DNA of 64,000 nt from Phaeovulum veldkampii DSM 11550 (GTDB taxonomy: Bacteria > Pseudomonadota > Alphaproteobacteria > Rhodobacterales > Rhodobacteraceae): contig NZ_PZKF01000003.1 in NCBI RefSeq assembly GCF_003034995.1, positions 62,001 through 126,000 on the forward strand, in the 5' to 3' direction. The translations under genes and the position numbers were made by a program. The notes beneath the pieces were generated by a model. It did not search any database and was not told the origin of the DNA. It saw nothing but the letters and a program-made list of their open reading frames with translations. Positions 44,993 to 54,670 of the stretch are shown piece by piece. Each line of letters begins with the position of its first letter. Position 1 is the first letter of the stretch.

Positions 44993-45988
44993 ATGTTGAA
45001 GTCTCTGGTGCTGTTGGTCGGGCTGGTTGTCGGGGGGGCGGGCGGCGCCCAGGCTGAATGTGTGGGGCGCAACCTGATCGCCGATCTGCCGGCCCCGGTG
45101 CAGGCTGATCTGTCGGTGCGCGCGGCTGCGGCGCCCTATGCCTCGGGGCTGTTGTGGCAGGCACAGCGCGGCGATCAGGTGCTGACGCTGATCGGCACCT
45201 ATCATTTCGACGATGCGCGCCACGTCCCGATCCTGGCGCGGCTTGACCCGCTGCTGGCCGAGGCGCGGCTGCTGCTGGTCGAGGGTGGCCCCGCTGAAGA
45301 GGCCGCGCTGAAGGCTGCGATCAGCCGCGACCCGGCGCTGATGTTCACCACCACCGGCCCAACCCTGCCCGAACGGATGGACGAGGGCGACTGGCAACGG
45401 CTGGCTGCGGCGATGGACGAACGCGGCGTTCCGCCGTTTCTGGCGGCCAAGTTTCAGCCCTGGTATGCGGCGGCCACGCTGGCGCTGTCGCCCTGCGCCA
45501 TGGCCGAGCTGGCGGCGGGCGCCAAGGGGCTGGATGGCCAGGTGATCGCCCGCGCGGAGGCGGTGGGCCTGCCCGTCCGCGCGCTGGAGCCTTATGACAC
45601 CGTGCTGCGCCTGTTCGAAGGGCTGACCGACGCCGAGGAAATCGACCTGATCCTTGCCAGCCTGCCGATCGCCGCCCATGCCGACGATTACACCGCTACT
45701 TTGGCCGATGCCTATTTTGCCGAAGATATCTGGCTGATCTGGGAATTTACCCGCGCCGATGCGCTGGCCAATTCGGGCATGACGCCCGAGCAGGTCGCGG
45801 CGCAATTCGCGCTGAGCGAAGAGTTGTTGATGACCCGCCGCAACCGCGCGTGGATGGCGGTGATCCTGCCCGCGCTGGAGCAGGGGCCGGTCGTGCTGGC
45901 CGCGGGTGCGCTGCATCTGCCGGGCGAAACCGGCCTTTTGCGCCTGCTGGAGGCCGAGGGATTTGCGATCCGCCGCCTGCCGCTATGA
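44993..45988 (+). CDS. TraB/GumN-family protein
   Basis: 331 residues from ATG 44993, GGAAGGA six bases upstream. It has a signal peptide (SLVLLVGLVVGGAGGAQA), then the family's N-terminal signature LTLIGTYHFDDARH (GxxHxxD) and a matching C-terminal element VVLAAGALHLPGETGLLRLL. TraB/GumN proteins are thought to be metalloproteases of the TIKI type; target unknown. Located in the periplasm if the signal is used. Confidence 0.88.
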   Translation: MLKSLVLLVGLVVGGAGGAQAECVGRNLIADLPAPVQADLSVRAAAAPYASGLLWQAQRGDQVLTLIGTYHFDDARHVPILARLDPLLAEARLLLVEGGPAEEAALKAAISRDPALMFTTTGPTLPERMDEGDWQRLAAAMDERGVPPFLAAKFQPWYAAATLALSPCAMAELAAGAKGLDGQVIARAEAVGLPVRALEPYDTVLRLFEGLTDAEEIDLILASLPIAAHADDYTATLADAYFAEDIWLIWEFTRADALANSGMTPEQVAAQFALSEELLMTRRNRAWMAVILPALEQGPVVLAAGALHLPGETGLLRLLEAEGFAIRRLPL

Positions 45989-46075
45989 GCGCGCGCCGCT
46001 GCGCTGCTCTGTCGTGACAATGCCATGGCCAGCGCCTATAACGCGCCCCGAATGACCCGTTTTGAAGGCAATCCC

Positions 46076-46993
46076 ATGATCAAGGTTTTCGGCCACAAGG
46101 CCCCCGATACCGATTCCACCGGCTCGCCCATCATCTGGGCCTGGTATCTGACCGAGGTGAAAGGCACCCCTGCCAAGCCCGTGCTGCTGGGTGAACCGAA
46201 CACCGAGGCGGCCTTTGTGCTGCGCCACTGGGGGCTGGACCAGCCCGAGATCATCGCCGATGTGGCAGCCGACGACACCTGCGTCATCGTCGATACCAAC
46301 AACCCCGCCGAACTGCCCGCCTCGATCAACGCGGCAACTGTGGTGGGCATCATCGACCATCACCTGCTGGCGGGTGGCATCAAGACGCGCGCGCCGATCG
46401 ACATCACCATCCGCCCGCTGGCCTGCACCGCCACGATCATGCACGACCTGATCGGCGCCGATCTGGCCCGCGCCCCCCGCGCGATCAAGGGTGCGATGCT
46501 GTCTTGCATCCTGTCGGACACGCTGGAATTCCGCAGCCCCACCACCACCGCCCATGACCGCGCCGTGGCCGAAAGCCTGGCCGCCGATCTGGGTGTGTCG
46601 ATTGCCGAGCACGCGGCGGCGCTGTTCGAGGCCAAATCCGACGTTTCGGCCCATTCCGAGGCGGCGCTGCTGCGGATGGACAGCAAGGAATACGAGGTTG
46701 CGGGCAAGCAGTTGCGCGTCTCGGTGCTGGAAACCACCGCGCCCAAGGTGCTGCTGGATCGCAAGGCGGCGCTGATGGCGGCGATGCCTGCGGTGGCGGC
46801 CGAAGACGGCGCCGATCAGGTGCTGCTGTTCATCGTCGATATCCTGAACGAGGAAGCCACGCTTCTGGTGCCCAACGATCTGGTGAAATCCATCGCCGAG
46901 GCGTCATTTGCCTGCAAGGTCGCGGGCGACACCGTGGTTCTGCCCGGCATCCTGAGCCGGAAAAAGCAGATCATCCCGGCGCTGAAACTGTGA
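46076..46993 (+). CDS. ppaC: Manganese-dependent inorganic pyrophosphatase
   Basis: 305 residues from ATG 46076, the family length, with GAAGG upstream; the longer frame from 46025 is unlikely. DHH-family motifs: FGHKAPDTDST (metal site), VIVDTNNP, the DHH triad in GIIDHHLLAGG and the C-terminal substrate loop SRKKQIIP. It hydrolyses pyrophosphate to drive biosynthesis. The HAD gene follows 57 bp later. Confidence 0.96.
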   Translation: MIKVFGHKAPDTDSTGSPIIWAWYLTEVKGTPAKPVLLGEPNTEAAFVLRHWGLDQPEIIADVAADDTCVIVDTNNPAELPASINAATVVGIIDHHLLAGGIKTRAPIDITIRPLACTATIMHDLIGADLARAPRAIKGAMLSCILSDTLEFRSPTTTAHDRAVAESLAADLGVSIAEHAAALFEAKSDVSAHSEAALLRMDSKEYEVAGKQLRVSVLETTAPKVLLDRKAALMAAMPAVAAEDGADQVLLFIVDILNEEATLLVPNDLVKSIAEASFACKVAGDTVVLPGILSRKKQIIPALKL

Positions 46994-47050
46994 TCCGTCA
47001 GGGCAGGGGGCCTGCGCCTCTTGCCCGCCCAGCCCCTGAAAGGCCCCTCA

Positions 47051-47929
47051 ATGACCCGCATCATCGGCGCATTGTCCGAAATCTCTGACCGGTATCAGGC
47101 TGTTTATTGTGACATCTGGGGCTGCCTGCACAACGGCGTGACCCCGTTCCCCGAGGCAGTCGCGGCCTTGCAGGCGTTTCGGGGCAAGGGTGGCAAGGTG
47201 CTGCTTTTGACCAACGCCCCGCGCCCGGCGGGGGCGGTGGCGGCCACGCTGGATGCGATGGGCGTGCCGCGCGATGCCTGGGACGTGATCGTCACCTCGG
47301 GCGATGCCGCGCAAGAGGCGATGCTGTCGGGCGCGGTGGGCCGCCGCGTCTGGCACATCGGGCCCGACAAGGACGAGGGATTTTTCCGCGACATTCCCGC
47401 CGAATTCGCCAAGGCCGCGCCCATCGAACGGGTGCCCCTGGATCAGGCCGAAGGCATCGTCTGCACCGGCCCCTTTGACGAAATGACCGAGGTTCCCGAG
47501 GATTACCGCCCACAGTTCCTGCTGGCGAAAACCCGCGGCCTGCCGATGCTGTGTGCCAACCCCGATGTGGTGGTGGATATGGGCGAAACCCGCATCTACT
47601 GCGCGGGTGCGCTGGCGGCGCTGTATGAAGACATGGGCGGCACGGCGCTTTATTTCGGAAAGCCGCATCCGCCGATCTACGATCTGGCCAGCCGCCGTCT
47701 GGCTGCCCTTGGCGGCGCCGATCCGGCGCAGATTCTGGCGATTGGCGATGGCATCAATACCGATGTGGCGGGTGCCGTAGCCGAAGACCTGGATATGCTC
47801 TTTGTCACCGGGGGGCTGGCCGCTGACCAGTTCGGCCCCGATGTGGATGCGCCTAACCCTGATCTGCTGCGCGCCTGGCTTGCCACACGCCAGCAAGACC
47901 CGATCTGGTCGATCGGCCGCCTGCGGTGA
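47051..47929 (+). CDS. HAD-IIA phosphatase (TIGR01459-type)
   Basis: 292 residues from ATG 47051. The HAD motif I reads YCDIWGCLHNG, with Asp as nucleophile and Trp before the second acid position (DxWGxLH), typical of the TIGR01459 group. Motif II is LLTNAPRP, motif III FGKPHPPIY and motif IV GDGINTDVAGA. It is a small-molecule phosphatase related to NagD; substrate unknown. It may be cotranscribed with ppaC. Confidence 0.92.
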   Translation: MTRIIGALSEISDRYQAVYCDIWGCLHNGVTPFPEAVAALQAFRGKGGKVLLLTNAPRPAGAVAATLDAMGVPRDAWDVIVTSGDAAQEAMLSGAVGRRVWHIGPDKDEGFFRDIPAEFAKAAPIERVPLDQAEGIVCTGPFDEMTEVPEDYRPQFLLAKTRGLPMLCANPDVVVDMGETRIYCAGALAALYEDMGGTALYFGKPHPPIYDLASRRLAALGGADPAQILAIGDGINTDVAGAVAEDLDMLFVTGGLAADQFGPDVDAPNPDLLRAWLATRQQDPIWSIGRLR

Positions 47930-47932
47930 GGA

Positions 47933-47963
47933 TTGCGGGCCGAGCCACATCGCTGGCCCGCAA
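47933..47963 (+). terminator. Hairpin after the HAD gene
   Basis: TTGCGGGCC (47933-47941) pairs with GGCCCGCAA (47955-47963), a perfect 9-bp stem with a 13-base loop. No T run follows, so the terminator role is uncertain. Confidence 0.4.
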
Positions 47964-48018
47964 CAAAATTGCGCCGCAATGACGCGTCGGGATAAATAGT
48001 TGCGCGGGTCTTGCGTGG

Positions 48019-48036
48019 CTGTCATCAAACCGTTAT
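48019..48036 (+). promoter_or_regulatory. Pho-box-like site before MaoC hydratase
   Basis: CTGTCAT, four bases, CCGTTAT: the first 7-mer matches the Pho box unit exactly and the second in five of seven positions, with the proper 11-bp step. It lies 35 bp before the MaoC-like start. PhoB control is inferred only from the match. Confidence 0.4.
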
Positions 48037-48070
48037 GCTGCACTGCAACATGATCCGGACGGGATTCTCA

Positions 48071-48517
48071 ATGATGCTTGACAACATGCCGCGCGGAACG
48101 ATCTGCATCGAAGACCTCGAAATCGGGATGCTGCGCTATCTGCGCAAGGAAATCACCGACCGCGACATCGAACTGTTCGCCGAGGTTTCGACTGACCGCA
48201 ACCCGGTGCATCTGGACGACGACTACGCCCGCGACACGATCTTTGAGGGTCGCATCGCGCATGGGATGCTGACTGCGGGGCTGATTTCGGCGGTGATCGG
48301 CGAACAATTGCCGGGCCATGGCACCGTCTATCTGGGCCAAAGCCTGAAATTCATGGCCCCTGTCCGCCCCGGCGATGTGGTCTATGCCGAGGTGAAAGTG
48401 ACCGCCATCGATCATTCGCGCCGACGGGTGACCCTTGAAACCCACTGCGCGGTGGGTGATACGGTTGTGTTGAAAGGCGAGGCGCTGGTTCTGGCGCCAA
48501 GCCGCAAGTTCGACTGA
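48071..48517 (+). CDS. MaoC-like (R)-enoyl-CoA hydratase
   Basis: 148 residues from ATG 48071 (MMLDNMPRGT); the longer frame from 48011 lacks family sequence. The hot-dog fold hydratase motif is complete: DRNPVHLDDDYARDTIFEGRIAHGM covers D..NP.H, with the second half FEGRIAHGM. PhaJ-like enzymes make (R)-3-hydroxyacyl-CoA, feeding polyhydroxyalkanoate or other pathways. It lies before ribF, 41 bp apart. Confidence 0.9.
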   Translation: MMLDNMPRGTICIEDLEIGMLRYLRKEITDRDIELFAEVSTDRNPVHLDDDYARDTIFEGRIAHGMLTAGLISAVIGEQLPGHGTVYLGQSLKFMAPVRPGDVVYAEVKVTAIDHSRRRVTLETHCAVGDTVVLKGEALVLAPSRKFD

Positions 48518-48558
48518 CCCGGCGGGCTGCCCCGCCCAACACCGATTGACGCGGGGAC

Positions 48559-49485
48559 ATGCAGACCTTCACCCACTGGCAGGGCCTTGGCCCCGATGCT
48601 CGCGGCGCCTCGGTGGCGATGGGCAATTTTGACGGCGTGCATCTGGGCCATGCCTCGGTGATCGCGCGGGCGGGCGGCCACGGCGTGCCCTTGGGCGTGG
48701 TCACGTTCGAGCCGCACCCGCGGCAGGTCTTTGCCCCCGATGCTCCGGCCTTCCGGCTGATGAATGCCGAGGCGCGCGCGCACCGGCTGCAAAAACTGGG
48801 GGTGGCGCGGCTCTATGAGCTGCCCTTTTGCCCCGAACTGGCCGCGATGGACCCCGAAACCTTCGCCCGCGCCGTGCTGGCCGAGGGGCTGGGGGTCACC
48901 CATGTCACCGTCGGCGCCGATTTCCGCTTTGGCCGCGGTCGGGCGGGCAGCGCCGCCGATCTGGTGGCCTTCGGGCAGGCGATGGGCTTTGGCGTGACCA
49001 TCGCGCCGCTGCTGGAAACCGCCGGGCTTGAGATTTCCTCGACCGCGATCCGGCAGGCCCTGTCCGACGGGCGCCCGCGCGATGCCGCGGCAATGCTGGG
49101 CCACTGGCACCGGATCGAGGGCGCTGTGCGCCACGGCGACAAGCGCGGCCGGGATCTGGGCTTTCCCACTGCCAACATGGGCGTCGAGGGGCTGCATCTG
49201 CCGCGCCTTGGGGTCTATGCGGTCAAGGTCGATGTGCTGACCGGGCCGTTGGCCGGCACCTATAACGGCGCGGCAAGTCTGGGCGTGCGCCCGATGTTCG
49301 GCGAAAACCAGCCCAATCTGGAGGCGCATATCCTTGATTTCGAGGGCGATCTTTACGGTCAGCACCTGTCGGTGGCCTTCATCGACTATCTGCGCCCGGA
49401 AATGAAATTCGACGGGTTGCCTGCGTTGATCGGCCAGATGGGCGCCGATTGCGCCCGCGCGCGCGACATTCTGACCGCGCAGTGA
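48559..49485 (+). CDS. ribF: Bifunctional riboflavin kinase/FAD synthetase
   Basis: 308 residues. The FAD-synthetase half starts with GNFDGVHLGHASVI and EISSTAIRQAL (ISSTxIR), and the riboflavin-kinase half reads GRDLGFPTANMGV and TYNGAASLGVRPMF. It makes FMN and FAD from riboflavin. The two-domain arrangement is normal for bacteria. The YcgN-like gene follows 37 bp later. Confidence 0.97.
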   Translation: MQTFTHWQGLGPDARGASVAMGNFDGVHLGHASVIARAGGHGVPLGVVTFEPHPRQVFAPDAPAFRLMNAEARAHRLQKLGVARLYELPFCPELAAMDPETFARAVLAEGLGVTHVTVGADFRFGRGRAGSAADLVAFGQAMGFGVTIAPLLETAGLEISSTAIRQALSDGRPRDAAAMLGHWHRIEGAVRHGDKRGRDLGFPTANMGVEGLHLPRLGVYAVKVDVLTGPLAGTYNGAASLGVRPMFGENQPNLEAHILDFEGDLYGQHLSVAFIDYLRPEMKFDGLPALIGQMGADCARARDILTAQ

Positions 49486-49522
49486 GCTTTTCAACCGCCC
49501 CGCGTTGCGGCAGGCTCTGGCC

Positions 49523-49972
49523 ATGACCGAAAAGCTTCGCCCCCGCTTCTGGGAACGCCCGCTGGCCCAACTGACCCCCCCGGAATGGGAGGCGTTGTGC
49601 GATGGCTGCGGCAAATGCTGCCTGAACAAGATCGAATTCGAAGACACCGGCGAGGTGGCCTTTACCCGGCTGGCCTGCCGGTTGCTGGACAATGAAACCT
49701 GCCGCTGCGCGCAATATCCGATCCGCCACCAGTTTGTGCCTGATTGCGTGCGCCTGACCCCCGGCACGATCGGTGCCTGCGCCTACTGGATGCCCGCAAC
49801 CTGCGCCTACCGGCTGCGGCACGAGGGCAAGCCGCTGTTCGACTGGCATCCGCTGATTTCGGGCGATCCGGACAGCGTTCATGCTGCGGGCCAGTCGGTG
49901 CAGGGCTGGACGGTGCCCGAATTCGAGGTGCCCGAGGATGACTGGGAAGACTATATCATCGAGGATCTGTGA
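49523..49972 (+). CDS. YcgN-family cysteine-cluster protein
   Basis: 149 residues from ATG 49523 (MTEKLRPRFWERPLAQLTPP). It is a small cysteine-rich protein: CDGCGKCCLNKI, then ACRLLDNETCRCAQYPIR and later DCVRLTP. This is the UPF0260 (YcgN/YkgJ-like) arrangement that probably binds a metal or Fe-S cluster; no reaction is known. Stop overlaps ltaE start (TGATG). Confidence 0.92.
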   Translation: MTEKLRPRFWERPLAQLTPPEWEALCDGCGKCCLNKIEFEDTGEVAFTRLACRLLDNETCRCAQYPIRHQFVPDCVRLTPGTIGACAYWMPATCAYRLRHEGKPLFDWHPLISGDPDSVHAAGQSVQGWTVPEFEVPEDDWEDYIIEDL

Positions 49973-51024
49973 TGAATTTCGCCTCTGACAACACCGCCCC
50001 CGCCGCGCCCGAGGTGATGGCCGCGCTGGTTGCCGCCAACGAAGGCGCCGCAATGCCCTATGGCAACGACCCGGCGACGGCCCGTGTTCAGGCCCGGCTG
50101 CGCGAGATTTTCGAGGCGCCCGAGGCTGCGGTCTATCTGGTCGGCACCGGCACCGCGGCCAATGCGCTGTCACTGGCCTGCCTGACCGACCCCTGGGGCG
50201 CGGTGTTTTGCCACCGCAACGCCCATATCGAAGAGGATGAATGCGGCGCGCCCGAGTTCTTTACCGGCGGCGCCAAACTGGTGCTGGTTGACGGGGCTCA
50301 TGGTCGGATGACGCCCGATGCGCTGCTGCGCGCCATCGCCTTTACCGGCCGCGCCGGGGTGCATAACGTGCAGCGCGGCATGGTTTCGATCACCAATTCG
50401 ACCGAGGCGGGCACGGTCTACAGCCTGAACCAGTTGCACGGCCTGTGCGAGGTCGCCCGCGCCCATGGCCTGCCGGTGCATCTGGATGGCGCGCGCTTTG
50501 CCAATGCGCTGGTGTCGTGCGGTGCCACCCCGGCTGAAATGACCTGGAAGGCCGGGGTTGATGCGGTGTCGTTCGGCGCCACCAAGAACGGCTGTGCTGG
50601 CGCCGAGGCGGTGATCCTGTTCGACCCGGAAAAGGCGTGGGAGTTCGAGTTGCGCCGCAAGCGGGCGGGGCATCTGCTGTCCAAGCACCGCTACACGGCC
50701 GCCCAGATGGAGGCCTATCTGGAGGGCGATCTGTGGCTGCGGCTGGCGCGGCAGGCCAATGCCATGGCCGCGCGGCTGTCGGCGGGGATCGCGGCCTTGC
50801 CCGGCGCCGGGCTGACCCACCCGACCGAGGCCAATGCGGTGTTTGCCCATTTCCCCCGCGCCGCGCATCGCCGCGCGCTGGCGTCGGGGGCGGAGTATTA
50901 TTTCTGGCCCTTCGATCAAAGCCTTGAGGGCGCGGGCGATCAGCCGCTGTCGTGCCGTCTGGTCTGTAGCTGGTCCACCACCGAGGCCGAGGTGGACAGT
51001 TTTCTGGCGGCTTTGCGCGGCTAG
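49972..51024 (+). CDS. ltaE: Low-specificity L-threonine aldolase
   Basis: 350 residues from ATG 49972, overlapping the previous stop. PLP fold-type I: ASDNTAPAAPEVMAAL start, THLDGARFANALVSC-like HLDGARFANA, and the PLP lysine in SFGATKNGCAGAEAV. It cleaves threonine/allo-threonine to glycine and acetaldehyde. It meets the next hydrolase gene tail to tail with a 4-bp overlap. Confidence 0.94.
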   Translation: MNFASDNTAPAAPEVMAALVAANEGAAMPYGNDPATARVQARLREIFEAPEAAVYLVGTGTAANALSLACLTDPWGAVFCHRNAHIEEDECGAPEFFTGGAKLVLVDGAHGRMTPDALLRAIAFTGRAGVHNVQRGMVSITNSTEAGTVYSLNQLHGLCEVARAHGLPVHLDGARFANALVSCGATPAEMTWKAGVDAVSFGATKNGCAGAEAVILFDPEKAWEFELRRKRAGHLLSKHRYTAAQMEAYLEGDLWLRLARQANAMAARLSAGIAALPGAGLTHPTEANAVFAHFPRAAHRRALASGAEYYFWPFDQSLEGAGDQPLSCRLVCSWSTTEAEVDSFLAALRG

Positions 51025-51824
51025 CTGCGGTCGAGGTTGAGGCCGATCAGGTCAGCCACTTGCGCGACATGGGTCAGCGGCAGCATGTGCCCCGCGCCCG
51101 GCACGGTGGCGCGGCCCACATCGGGCAGGCGGTCGGCCAGCGCTTCGGCGACGCGGTGGATGACGGGGGGGCTGTCGGCGCCCAGAATCATCATCACCGG
51201 CGCGTCGATCGCCTCCAGCCCGCCATCGCGCAAGATCGTGCCGGGATCGTTGACATTGGCGTGGCCGGCAAGGTCCACCAGCCCGATGCGGGCCACCAGC
51301 GCGGCGCGTTGCGCGGGCGCCAGCGCCTCCCAGGGGGTGCCGGTGCCCCAGCGGTCAAGAAAGGCGCGGGCCGCAGCCTCGGGGTCGCGCGCCACCTCGG
51401 CGTCAAAGCGCGCATGCGCCGCGGCCTCGTCCTGGCCCTCGGGCGTGTGGCGCACGGCAGCGAACAGGACCGGCTCGATCAGGGTCAGGCTGCGCACGGC
51501 CTCGGGGGCCGCCACTGCCAACCGCAGCGCCACGCCCGCGCCAAAGGAATGGCCGATCAGGTCAACCGGCCGGTCGATGAAGCTGGCCGCGATCTGGGTT
51601 GCAAGGCGCTGATACTCGATGCCGCAGGCCGGGTCGTAATCGCCGCTCTGGCCGTGGCCGGGCAGGTCGAAGGCGGTCAGCGTCAGCCGGTCGGCCAGCG
51701 CGACCCCCAGCCGCGTCCAGGCGCCGCAATGTCCCAGCATGCAATGCACCGCCAGCGCCGGGCGCGGGCCTGTGCCAAAGACCTGCCAGCAGGTCGGATG
51801 CCCCGCCCGAACCCCGGACGGCAT
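51021..51824 (-). CDS. Alpha/beta hydrolase
   Basis: 267 residues from ATG 51824. VHCMLGHCGAWTRL (oxyanion region), nucleophile elbow LIGHSFGAGVAL, acidic MILGADSPPVI and His in GAGHMLPLTHVA give a full triad. Its start overlaps the stop of the isomerase gene (TGATG), so both are translated together. This linkage hints at aromatic or thioester chemistry, but the substrate is unknown. Confidence 0.88.
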   Translation of the reverse strand: MPSGVRAGHPTCWQVFGTGPRPALAVHCMLGHCGAWTRLGVALADRLTLTAFDLPGHGQSGDYDPACGIEYQRLATQIAASFIDRPVDLIGHSFGAGVALRLAVAAPEAVRSLTLIEPVLFAAVRHTPEGQDEAAAHARFDAEVARDPEAAARAFLDRWGTGTPWEALAPAQRAALVARIGLVDLAGHANVNDPGTILRDGGLEAIDAPVMMILGADSPPVIHRVAEALADRLPDVGRATVPGAGHMLPLTHVAQVADLIGLNLDRS

Positions 51825-52435
51825 CACAGGCGGCCCAGATGGGCGTCGAGAAACTCCAGCCGGTCCTGCCCCCAGAACCGTTCGTCGCTGTCGGCCACGA
51901 TGTAGAACGGCGCGCCAAAGACGCCGCGTTCGACCGCCTCTTCCAGGTTGCGGCCATAGGTCTCGGCGCCGATGAACAGGCCGCTGTCGGCCAGACCGGG
52001 GTCAAAGCCGTGGCCTGCCAGCAGATCGCGGACCACCTCATCCTCCGCGATGTTGCGTTCCTCGGCCCAGCAAGCGCGGGCAAAGCCCTGCACCAGCGCG
52101 CCCAGATTGCCCTCGGCGCCGCGCGCCTTGGCGGCCTGCGCGGCGATGATCGCATAGCACGACGGCGCGGCATTGGTGGGCCAGAACGCGGGCCGCAGCG
52201 TGATCGGCAGGTTCAGATGCTGCGACCAGCGCCGCAATTCCTGTGCGCGGTAGGCCATGCGTGCGGGGTGGCGGTCGGCGGGCGCGGTGCCGCCGGTGCG
52301 CGCGAACAGCGCCAGAATATCCAGCGGCCGATAGGTGATGGTCGCACCATGCCGCGCCGCGATTTCCTCCAGCCGCTGGCCCGCCAGATAGACCCAGGGC
52401 GAGATCGTTGAAAAAAAGTAGTCGATATGCGGCAT
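51824..52435 (-). CDS. 2-hydroxychromene-2-carboxylate isomerase family protein
   Basis: 203 residues. The DsbA-like, GST-kappa-related fold begins PHIDYFFSTISPWVYLAGQ, where Ser replaces the thioredoxin CxxC, then PFWPTNAAP-like region RPAFWPTNAAPSCYAI and GVFGAPFYIVADSDERFWGQDRL. The family isomerises 2-hydroxychromene-2-carboxylate in naphthalene breakdown with glutathione, but many members have other roles. It is the first gene of a two-gene unit. Confidence 0.88.
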   Translation of the reverse strand: MPHIDYFFSTISPWVYLAGQRLEEIAARHGATITYRPLDILALFARTGGTAPADRHPARMAYRAQELRRWSQHLNLPITLRPAFWPTNAAPSCYAIIAAQAAKARGAEGNLGALVQGFARACWAEERNIAEDEVVRDLLAGHGFDPGLADSGLFIGAETYGRNLEEAVERGVFGAPFYIVADSDERFWGQDRLEFLDAHLGRL

Positions 52436-52547
52436 TGCAGCCCCCTGTGGCGCGCTTGGGTTTGCGGGCAGGCTAGCCCGGTGCTAAGGCAGGCGCAATC
52501 TCGCGAATCCGGCCGCATCGGCCCCTGCCATCCCCGAGGAACACCCC

Positions 52548-53567
52548 ATGGCCGCCATGACCGAACCCAAACTCATTTCCGGCAATGCCAACCGCTCGCT
52601 GGCCAATGCCATTGCGCGGCGCATGTCGATGCACCGGGGCATGAGCGTGGGGCTGGTCGATGCCCGGATCGAGCGGTTCAACGATCAGGAAATCTTTGTC
52701 GAGGTGTTCGAGAATGTCCGCGGCGAGGACATGTATATCATCCAGCCGACCTCGAACCCGGCCAATGACAACCTGATGGAACTGCTGATCATGACCGACG
52801 CGCTGAAACGGTCGTCGGCGGCGCGTATCACGGCCGTCATCCCCTATTTCGGCTACGCCCGGCAGGACCGCCGCGCCAAGGCCCGCACGCCGATTTCGGC
52901 CAAGCTGGTGGCAAACCTGCTGACCGAGGCCGGGGTGGACCGGGTTCTGACACTCGATCTGCACGCGGCTCAGATTCAGGGCTTTTTCGATATTCCGGTG
53001 GATAACCTTTATGCCGCGCCGGTCTTTGCGCTGGATGTGCAGCACCATTTTGCCGGGCGCCTGGATCAGGTTATGGTGGTGTCGCCCGATGTGGGCGGCG
53101 TGGCGCGGGCGCGCGAACTGGCGCAACGGATCAACGCGCCGCTGTCGATCGTGGACAAGCGCCGCGAAAAGCCCGGCGAGATTGCCGAGATGACGGTGAT
53201 CGGTGACGTTCAGGACAAGATCTGCATCATGGTCGATGACATGATCGACACCGCCGGCACCTTGTGCAAGGCCGCGCAGGTGCTGATGGAATGCGGCGCC
53301 AAAGAGGTGCACGCCTATGCCAGTCATGGGGTGATGTCGGGGCCTGCGGTGGACCGGATTTCCAAATCGGTGATGAAAAGCGTGGTCATCACCGATTCGA
53401 TCGAGCCGGGCGCGGCGGTGAAAGCGGCCTCGAACATTCGCATCGTGCCGACTGCGCCGATGTTCGCCCAGGCGATCCTGAACATCTGGAACGGCACCTC
53501 GGTGTCGTCGCTGTTCGACACCGATACGCTCGTGCCGATCTACGAGGGCATGTATTCGCGCCCCTGA
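52548..53567 (+). CDS. prs: Ribose-phosphate pyrophosphokinase
   Basis: 339 residues. [10 protein letters not shown] at the N-terminus, [31 protein letters not shown] and the PRPP-binding [14 protein letters not shown] are all present. It makes PRPP from ribose 5-phosphate and ATP for nucleotides, His and Trp. It has its own terminator. purEK lies next to it on the other strand, so two PRPP-linked units adjoin. Confidence 0.98.
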   Translation: MAAMTEPKLISGNANRSLANAIARRMSMHRGMSVGLVDARIERFNDQEIFVEVFENVRGEDMYIIQPTSNPANDNLMELLIMTDALKRSSAARITAVIPYFGYARQDRRAKARTPISAKLVANLLTEAGVDRVLTLDLHAAQIQGFFDIPVDNLYAAPVFALDVQHHFAGRLDQVMVVSPDVGGVARARELAQRINAPLSIVDKRREKPGEIAEMTVIGDVQDKICIMVDDMIDTAGTLCKAAQVLMECGAKEVHAYASHGVMSGPAVDRISKSVMKSVVITDSIEPGAAVKAASNIRIVPTAPMFAQAILNIWNGTSVSSLFDTDTLVPIYEGMYSRP

Positions 53568-53575
53568 TGGGGGCA

Positions 53576-53597
53576 GGGGGCCGCAAGGCCCCCTTTT
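53576..53597 (+). terminator. Intrinsic terminator of prs
   Basis: GGGGGCC (53576-53582), loop GCAA, GGCCCCC (53587-53593), then TTTT (53594-53597). The last T is also in the purK stop codon on the other strand. Confidence 0.88.
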
Positions 53598-54670
53598 CAT
53601 GTCCGCGGCAGAATACGGTTGATGTGGCCCATCTTGCGGCCTGCCTTGGCTTCGGTCTTGCCGTAAAGGTGGATCGCGGTGTTGCCTTCGCGCGCCAGTG
53701 TCGGCACCTGCGCCACATCGGCGCCGATCAGGTTCAGCATTTCCACATCCGCATAGCGGCTGCCGTCGCCCAAGGGCCAGCCCGCCACGGCGCGGATGTG
53801 CTGTTCAAACTGATCCACCGCGCAGCCCTGTTGTGTCCAGTGGCCCGAGTTGTGCACCCGTGGCGCGATTTCATTCACCAGCAGGCCCGCGGGGGTCACG
53901 AACAGCTCCACCCCCATCACGCCGACATAATCCAGCGCGTTCAGGATGCGCGCTGCGATCAGCACCGCATCCGACCGCTGCGCAGAACTGATCCGGGCAG
54001 GCACGGTGGTGGTGTGCAGGATGCCCGCGCGATGCACGTTTTCGCCGGGGTCATAGGCGGCAACCTCGCCCGTCAGGCCGCGCGCGGCGATGACCGAGAT
54101 TTCGCGGCTGAAATCGACAAACCCTTCCAGCACCGCCGGGGCGCCCTGCATTTCGGCCAGTGCCGCGGGGGCATCGGCGGGGGCCATGATCCTGGCCTGG
54201 CCCTTGCCGTCATAGCCCAGCCGCGTGGTCTTCAGGATCGCGGGCGCCCCGATCCGGGTCAGGGCTGCATCCAGATCGGCGGCGGTGGTCACGATGGCCC
54301 AGGGGGCGGTGGTCAGCCCGATCTCGTTCAGAAAGGCCTTTTCGCTGATCCGGTCCTGGCTGATCGCCAGCGCGTTTCGGTTCGGGCGGATCGGGCGCAG
54401 CGCCTCCAGTTGGTCCAGCGCGGCGGTTGGGATGTTTTCGAATTCATAGGTGATGACATCGACCGACGCGGCAAAGGCCGCAAGTGCCGTCGTATCGTCA
54501 TAGCCTGCCGTCATCACGCGATGAGCGACATCGGCGGCGGGCGGGTTGGCGCCCGGCTCATAGATATGGGTCTTGAGCCCCAGACGGCTGGCCGCGACCG
54601 ACAGCATCCGGCCCAACTGGCCACCGCCAAGAATGCCGATGGTGGCACCGGGGGCAAGCGGCTCAGTCAT
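53597..54670 (-). CDS. purK: N5-carboxyaminoimidazole ribonucleotide synthase
   Basis: 357 residues from ATG 54670. Motifs: [12 protein letters not shown] at the N-terminus, ATP-grasp lysine and loop [13 protein letters not shown], and the end [25 protein letters not shown]. PurK carboxylates AIR with bicarbonate and ATP; PurE then shifts the carboxyl group. It overlaps purE by 8 bp. Not related to the ATP-grasp genes of unknown function. Confidence 0.98.
   Translation of the reverse strand: MTEPLAPGATIGILGGGQLGRMLSVAASRLGLKTHIYEPGANPPAADVAHRVMTAGYDDTTALAAFAASVDVITYEFENIPTAALDQLEALRPIRPNRNALAISQDRISEKAFLNEIGLTTAPWAIVTTAADLDAALTRIGAPAILKTTRLGYDGKGQARIMAPADAPAALAEMQGAPAVLEGFVDFSREISVIAARGLTGEVAAYDPGENVHRAGILHTTTVPARISSAQRSDAVLIAARILNALDYVGVMGVELFVTPAGLLVNEIAPRVHNSGHWTQQGCAVDQFEQHIRAVAGWPLGDGSRYADVEMLNLIGADVAQVPTLAREGNTAIHLYGKTEAKAGRKMGHINRILPRT

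Noticed and set aside
47933-47963. Hairpin after the HAD gene as a strong intrinsic terminator
   Set aside because: The stem is perfect but no T tract follows on either strand, so I keep it only as a weak feature.
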